Shown here in pieces: positions 59,101 to 64,000 of a stretch of DNA of 64,000 nucleotides. How positions within the stretch are numbered: position 1 is the first letter of the stretch; the number at the start of each line of letters is the position of its first letter. Position numbers and translations under genes: made by a program. Source of the DNA: Scatophagus argus (lineage: Eukaryota > Chordata > Actinopteri > Scatophagidae); contig NC_058506.1 of assembly GCF_020382885.2 (NCBI RefSeq), forward strand, positions 5,022,001-5,086,000, read 5' to 3'. A model generated the notes under the pieces. It did no database searches. It saw nothing but the letters and a program-made list of their open reading frames with translations, and was not told where the DNA came from.

Positions 59101-62100
59101 AATGTCAGGAACTGCATTCGCTTCTACCAGACAGCTGAGGAGCTAAATGCCACCACTCTGATGAACTATTGTGGGGAGATCATCGCCAGTCACTGGGTGA
59201 GTACCTTTAGACAGTGTTTGTGCATAGCCAGCAAAGCAACTTAGGGCGAGTTTGTGGGTGCATACATCTTTGGAGTATATGATTTTTTTTTTTCCAGACA
59301 TCTACTCAGAGCTGTTGGCAATGCAAATTATGCATGATCAAACCATGTTGCTTTGCTTTCTGCTACCAGCTGTTTGGATTTAGAGATCATCTGTATACTT
59401 CAGTTTTCATAAGTCCTGAGGCATGAAAATCTGTCTTTTTTAGTACTTCTTTCGACAGGTCAGAGCTCTATCATCTCATGGGTTTGAATCATCTCATCAT
59501 TTATGATGCAGTAAATCCATAAAGGCCAAAACTCAAGATTATCTTTATGACCTTGCTTTAGAAAAAGGATCAGTCTTCGTTTTTCTGTTTTCACTGGCTC
59601 AAGGTCTCATAACTGTGTTTCACAAAAACAAGTAATTTGTCAGCTTAAGAACCTGTTAACATTATTTTGATGTTTCTGTCTTCAGAAAATCATTGATTCA
59701 CTGATCTTTTCCATCATAGGCCAGTCCTGATATATGACACTGACACTTTGTTGTGCTTCACTGATTATCTTTTATTAGGATGATCTGAGAAAAGAAGATT
59801 TCAGCACCATGAGTGCCCAACTTCTGTACAAGATGATCAAGTCTAAAACAGAGTATCCTCTCCACAAAGCCATCAAAGTTGAGCGAGAAGATGTGGTCTT
59901 TCTCTATCTCATCGAGATGGACTCACAGGTCGGTCCCCCACGGATACCTTTTATCAACTGCTCACTGAATACCCTTTTTGCCATTGTGCTTTAAACATGT
60001 TTTATTGTTTTGATGTTCTTATCTCTTGATTTCAGCTACCTGGCAAGCTGAATGAACTGGACAATAATGGTGACCTGGCACTAGATTTGGCTCTCTCACG
60101 TAAATTGGAAAGTATTGCTACCACTCTGGTTAACAACAAAGCCGATGTGGACATGGTAGACCAGAGTGGCTGGAGCCTTCTCCATAAGGCCATCCAAAGA
60201 GGTACTGTTGTTTGTTTTTTTCTGTTAAGGTAATGTCAAAAATAAGCTCTATGGTCTCAAGATGTTCACTTAAAAATCTACCTGCCATGATAAATCACCT
60301 TATCAAATTGTTCACTAAACACCACGGAAGAGATACCACTCTAACATTTTAAGTTTTTTTATTTCTTGTTTGAGCATTGCATGTTCAAATTAATGCATAA
60401 TAACATAATTTTTATTCCTTCATGGGTTTAATCTTCCAGGTGATGAATTTGCATCCATCTTCCTGATTCGCCATTCGGCTCAGGTGAATGCAGCCACAGT
60501 GGGGGCAGTGGAAACCCCGCTTCACCTGGTCTGCTCTTTCAGCCCCAAGAAACACTCTGCAGAAGTGATGAGCGGCATGGCACGAATCGCAGAGGCTCTG
60601 CTCAAGGCAGGAGCCAACCCCAACATGCAGAACAGCAAGGGCAGGTAGGTCATGAGGCTCTTGGTTTATGAACTTTATTGGATTACAAAGGCGTCCAACT
60701 ACTGTGCAAGTTATGATGACGCTTCAGCTTTGCCATTTGCTGTTTTCAGAACTCCGTTGCATGAAGCTGTGGCATCAGGGAACGAGCCAGTGTTCAACCA
60801 GCTACTACAGTGCAAACAGTAAGTTCCATTCTGCTTTCAAATGGAATTTTTGAGTTTGTTTTTGAGATGATAAATCCCACACACATTATGCTCAGTGTTC
60901 AGTTAGCCTACCTATGAGCTCATCATAGCTAGTTAATTGACTAAAATGGATAATGACAAATAGGAAGAGTACAAAACAATTGTAACCCACCTTCGTGAGC
61001 TGTGTTTTTTAACATAGTATATAAATACTTATAAGATGCTTATTTAAAAAATAATAATACTAATAATAATACTGCATGTAATCTGTCCATCTTGTTAGAC
61101 TTGACCTGGAACTCAAAGACCACGAGGGCAGCACCGCTCTGTGGCTGGCCCTGCAGTATATCACCGTGTCTTCAGACCCCTCAGTAAACCCATTTGAAGA
61201 CGATGCTCCAGTAGTGAACGGCACCTCATTTGACGAGAACAGTTTTGCAGCCCAGCTTATCCAGAGAGGAAGCAATCCTGATGCACCTGACACTACCACA
61301 GGTGCTGTTCCATACCCTCACTTCAGTTGTTTCTTAAATGCAATGATGCTTGTGCCATTAAGCACATTTTCATCTCCCTTGTAGGCAACTGTCTCATGCA
61401 GAGAGCAGCTCGGACAGGCAATGAGGCAGCTGCTCTTTTCTTAGCTACTCATGGAGCAAAGGTCAACCATGTCAACAAATGGGTATGTAAGAACATAAGG
61501 CAATTCAGTTATATGGTTTTGATAATCAAACCTGGTGTGCAAGTAGTTTGACCTTTTCAACAGTAAAATTCTTATTTACATTTACAACAGTGTGCCATGG
61601 ATGATCAATTTTCTGAAGGTCTTGTCTTCAGTTTGTCTTTTCCAAGGGTTGCCAACTGAAATACAGTGTAACATTTTACAGATAGCTGGAGAAAATGACA
61701 ACCCCCCCAGTCAAATTTTTATAACTGGACACCTTAAAAAGCAATTTAATAACTTAGATAAATATAAAGTTTTTAGGTGTCAGTAATAAAGATTTTACTT
61801 CCTTTCCTTTTCCTACTTCCTTTTTACTTCCTTCCTTTCGTCTTTCAGGGTGAGAGCCCGCTTCATACGGCATGTCGCTATGGCCTGGCAAGCCTAACCG
61901 CAGAGCTGCTCCAGCAGGGGGCCAACCCCAACCTGCAGACCCAGAAGGCGCTACCTGATGACACTCTTGGTGTGTCTATGCAGACCCCCCTCCACTTGGC
62001 CATTGCTCACAACCACCCAGATGTGGTGTCTGTCATCCTTGAGCAAAAAGGTCAGTTTGTGTTTCGGGAGTTTCATACATTTGACTGTAACCAAAATGCA

Positions 62101-63886
62101 AACAAGGAATGTGTTTTAAGGGTTTTAACACTTTAGCTCACTACACATTATCACTAGTGTCCTCAAATCAAGTGGATCCACTAACTTCTTCCTTGATGGC
62201 TTTGTTACAGCCAATGCACTTCATGCCACCAACAACTTCCAGATCATTCCAGACTTCAGTCTCAAAGACTCCATGGACCAGACAGTGCTGGGCTTGGCCC
62301 TCTGGACAGGTAAATAGCACTACACCTCCACAGGGAGGTTGTAATACAGTTGATTCTGCATTATCCAGATTATCTCTGGAGGGCACAACCAGAACTGCAT
62401 TACAGAACTGCATGGTGATCTATGTATGACATGTAGTATCTGTCTCTGTCAGGTATGCACACCATAGCAGCTCAGCTGCTGGGCTCAGGGGCCTCTATCA
62501 ATGACACTATGTCCAATGGACAAACCCTGCTTCACATGGCCATCCAAAGACAAGACAGCAAGAGTGCCCTCTTCCTTCTTGAGCATCAGGCAGACATCAA
62601 TGTTAGGTAATACCTCGGCTATACTGCAGTTGTAAATAATTTTTAATTGTAAACCTTTTATTAGTTAGCCAACAGTAGAGTGGTTACAGGAAATAAAGGG
62701 GGAAGACTGAGGGGAAATTACCTGTAACTACTACAGTGCCTGTTGAAATTGTACTTGTTTGTAATAGGCTTCACTTCATAGGTAAATTGCAGGATAAACA
62801 CATATTGATCTAAGATGAGACCCAAAATATATGAAGGAGGAAAAAAATATTAAATTATTAGGCAGGAAAGTAGTCCTTGTACCATTAGCAGAGACAAATA
62901 AATTTCCATTGTCTAGTATCCAAGAATACTACACGTGTACTTTAATCTCCACTCCAGGACCCAGGAGGGACAAACAGCACTACAGTTGGCCATCAGTAAC
63001 CAGCTGCCACTGGTGGTGGATGCTATTTGCACAAGAGGAGCTGATATGTCTGTGGTGAATGACAAAGGGGACCCTCCACTGTGGCTTGCCCTGGAGAATG
63101 GCCTGGAAGATATTGCATCCACACTGGTGAGATAAATGCGTACTCATATCAGTTTGGAGAACATAATAACATCGTAGCTCTTCACTGGTATACTTCCTGT
63201 TGTTAGCTGTCATGAAACTTAATTCTAGATGAAACCATAATTAGACAACGCCTCAGAGATAGATGTATGTGGTTGTCTTGTTGGCAACAAACATTGCCAG
63301 GCTTGTTTGCTATGCTCACTTGTTGGTTTGAACCTGCCTGCAATCACCTCCACTTATTTTATATTGCGCCAATATCCAGTACAATTTCCCATGTGTGCCT
63401 GTGTTCTAGTTATATTTGAGTTAAAAAATAGACTTTTAGGGGTATTTTATCCATATACTTGCTCTGCCCCATCCATCATGATAATATAATAATGTAAAAA
63501 CATAATTGAAACAGTAGCAATGTTTGTATGTCTAACATCAATCATCTTCATGATCAGCCTTATTGAAAATGTCTGAAGCGACCAAATATTAGTTCCAAAA
63601 AGTGGAAAGTCACGATGAATCACTGATGTTCTGAAGACAAACAGCTGCTCATAGTCTCATAAACACCTGTATCCACAGCTAGTAGCATGTAGTTTGCATT
63701 ATAACCTTGTTATAGTCTGTATACACTGTATGTTTTATAGAGCTGTGGTCCCGTATGTCCCTTCTAGGTCCGCCATGGCTGTGATGCAACATGTTGGAGC
63801 CAAGGGCCCTCTGGCTGCCAGCAGACTCTCCTGCACAGAGCTGTTGATGAGAACAATGAGGTCTCCGCTTGCTTCCTCATCCGCAG
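56094..63886 (+). CDS. ankfy1: Rabankyrin-5, ankyrin repeat and FYVE domain protein 1 (5' partial: coding exons 1-16)
   Basis: Sixteen exons starting ATG GCG GAA; 2222 nt give the first 740 residues of a protein of about 1170. Order of domains: coiled coil (about 4-45), BTB domain (about 68-165, beginning SDLKVKVAG and HKFVLAARS), a linker, then ankyrin repeats from Tyr222 (EYPLHKAI) with typical TPLHL, SPLHTA and TALQLA motifs. An NPF motif followed by acidic residues (NPFED, 423-427) is the known EHD1-binding type. In the family, a C-terminal FYVE finger binds PI3P and the protein is a Rab5 effector on early endosomes and in macropinocytosis. The FYVE part is beyond the right edge. Most introns after the first are under 600 bp. 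Exon 16 ends ATCCGCAG|GTCAGC in phase 2. Confidence 0.96.
57815..58013 (+). CDS. ankfy1: ankfy1 coding exon 2
   Basis: 199 nt, acceptor GGGACAG|AGGAGG, donor TACAG|GTGAGG. Encodes the coiled coil (LQKHLALLRQEYVKMQQKL) and the ISRLLDIVGDLY lead into the BTB domain. Confidence 0.95.
58268..58386 (+). CDS. ankfy1: ankfy1 coding exon 3
   Basis: 119 nt, acceptor TTTGCAG|TGATC, donor TCTG|GTGAGC. BTB core with KLSAHKFVLAARSDVWSLA. Confidence 0.95.
58792..58927 (+). CDS. ankfy1: ankfy1 coding exon 4
   Basis: 136 nt, acceptor TTTCTAG|ATTGC. Donor GAGAG|GTCAGC has C at +3. Second half of the BTB domain (AMLRWAYTDELE; LMKLANRFQLQLL). Confidence 0.95.
59073..59196 (+). CDS. ankfy1: ankfy1 coding exon 5
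   Basis: 124 nt, acceptor GGGACAG|GTGTG, donor TGG|GTGAGT. Encodes CEKGVMSSVNVRNCIRFYQT, the post-BTB helices. Confidence 0.95.
59779..59928 (+). CDS. ankfy1: ankfy1 coding exon 6
   Basis: 150 nt in phase 0, acceptor TTATTAG|GATGAT. Donor ACAG|GTCGGT has C at +3. Encodes DDLRKEDFSTMSAQLL and the first ankyrin repeat. Confidence 0.95.
60036..60201 (+). CDS. ankfy1: ankfy1 coding exon 7
   Basis: 166 nt, acceptor TTTCAG|CTACC, donor AGAG|GTACTG. Ankyrin repeats with DLALDLALSRKLE and GWSLLHKAIQRG. Confidence 0.95.
60440..60644 (+). CDS. ankfy1: ankfy1 coding exon 8
   Basis: 205 nt, acceptor TTCCAG|GTGATG, donor GCAG|GTAGGT. Ankyrin repeats with ETPLHLVCSFSPKKHSAE and AGANPNMQ. Confidence 0.95.
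60750..60818 (+). CDS. ankfy1: ankfy1 coding exon 9
   Basis: 69 nt, acceptor TTTTCAG|AACTCC, donor AACA|GTAAGT. Encodes TPLHEAVASGNEPVFNQLL. Confidence 0.94.
61099..61301 (+). CDS. ankfy1: ankfy1 coding exon 10
   Basis: 203 nt, acceptor TTGTTAG|ACTTG, donor ACAG|GTGCTG. Carries STALWLALQYITVSS and the NPFED motif. Confidence 0.95.
61385..61482 (+). CDS. ankfy1: ankfy1 coding exon 11
   Basis: 98 nt, acceptor CTTGTAG|GCAACT, donor TGG|GTATGT. Ankyrin repeat LMQRAARTGNEAAALFLA. Confidence 0.95.
61849..62050 (+). CDS. ankfy1: ankfy1 coding exon 12
   Basis: 202 nt, acceptor TTTCAG|GGTGAG after a long CTTCC tract. Donor AAAAG|GTCAGT has C at +3. Two ankyrin repeats (SPLHTACRYGL; TPLHLAIAHNHPD) joined by a short loop. 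Confidence 0.95.
62211..62309 (+). CDS. ankfy1: ankfy1 coding exon 13
   Basis: 99 nt, acceptor GTTACAG|CCAATG, donor ACAG|GTAAAT. Encodes ALHATNNFQIIPDFSLKD. Confidence 0.95.
62453..62606 (+). CDS. ankfy1: ankfy1 coding exon 14
   Basis: 154 nt, acceptor CTGTCAG|GTATGC, donor TTAG|GTAATA. Ankyrin repeats with HTIAAQLLGSGASIND and QTLLHMAIQRQ. Confidence 0.95.
62958..63126 (+). CDS. ankfy1: ankfy1 coding exon 15
   Basis: 169 nt, acceptor CTCCAG|GACCC, donor CTG|GTGAGA. Encodes TALQLAISNQLPLVVDAI and PPLWLALENGLEDIA. Confidence 0.95.
63768..63886 (+). CDS. ankfy1: ankfy1 coding exon 16 (last in window)
   Basis: 119 nt, acceptor CTTCTAG|GTCCGC. Donor CGCAG|GTCAGC has C at +3. Encodes RHGCDATCWSQGPSGC and QTLLHRAVDENNE. 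The following exon is outside the window, so the 3' boundary is not cross-checked. Confidence 0.88.
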
Positions 63887-64000
63887 GTCAGCCAGTCTCC
63901 ATATCATTTGGGTTTGGGAAACTTATTATATCATTATAGCCATGAATGCACATGTTTGTCTAAACTGTTTTCACTTTGTATCCTGGCAAAAGAAAACACA

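Noticed and set aside
1..64000. CRISPR arrays, phage, operons or bacterial defence systems
   Set aside because: The DNA is plainly a vertebrate nuclear genome with spliced genes; no direct-repeat/spacer arrays or prokaryotic gene organisation are present.

Overview
This is nuclear DNA from a ray-finned fish, most likely a percomorph teleost. It carries four multi-exon vertebrate genes with GT-AG introns, long non-coding stretches, very many (CA)n/(GT)n microsatellites, and several interspersed repeats of kinds I know from percomorph genomes. There is no sign of bacterial or viral coding DNA. The long open frames outside the exons described here are chance ORFs; several begin at GTG or run through CA repeats.

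Layout, left to right. (1) 1-29689, minus strand: the 5' part of spns2, the sphingosine-1-phosphate exporter. Only coding exon 1 (29458-29689) and exon 2 (11085-11150) are visible, separated by an 18.3-kb intron; the rest of the gene should lie beyond the left edge. (2) 29690-40360: about 10.7 kb of intergenic DNA containing a Tc1-like fragment and a perfect CTCF-type motif. (3) 40794-46368, minus strand: complete spns3 in 12 coding exons, 512 aa. (4) 46390-48847: the head-to-head interval between spns3 and ube2g1, with a retroposon tail and two diverging CTCF-like motifs. (5) 48848-52721, plus strand: complete ube2g1 in 5 exons, 170 aa, an E2 ubiquitin-conjugating enzyme with Cys90, followed by a 3' UTR that contains a foldback repeat. 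(6) 56094-63886, plus strand: ankfy1 (Rabankyrin-5) coding exons 1-16, encoding the first 740 residues (coiled coil, BTB, ankyrin repeats). The remaining ankyrin repeats and the FYVE finger lie past the right edge.

I reconstructed the coding exons base by base. Every junction was checked for AG/GT and for phase, and both complete genes close to the family length (170 and 512 aa). Gene order and orientation (spns2 and spns3 on one strand, ube2g1 and ankfy1 on the other) match human 17p13.2 as I remember it, so this is an old syntenic block. The genes do not form a pathway. spns2 and spns3 are a tandem paralogous pair of MFS lipid transporters. ube2g1 acts in ubiquitination and ankfy1 in endosomal traffic.

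I did not find a new biological system. The most useful second looks are regulatory or repeat-related: a TISU/YY1 element on the ankfy1 start codon, CTCF-like motifs between the gene pairs, a palindromic transposon with a 10-bp target duplication in ube2g1 intron 1, a repeat in the ube2g1 3' UTR, and repeated +3C splice donors in ankfy1.
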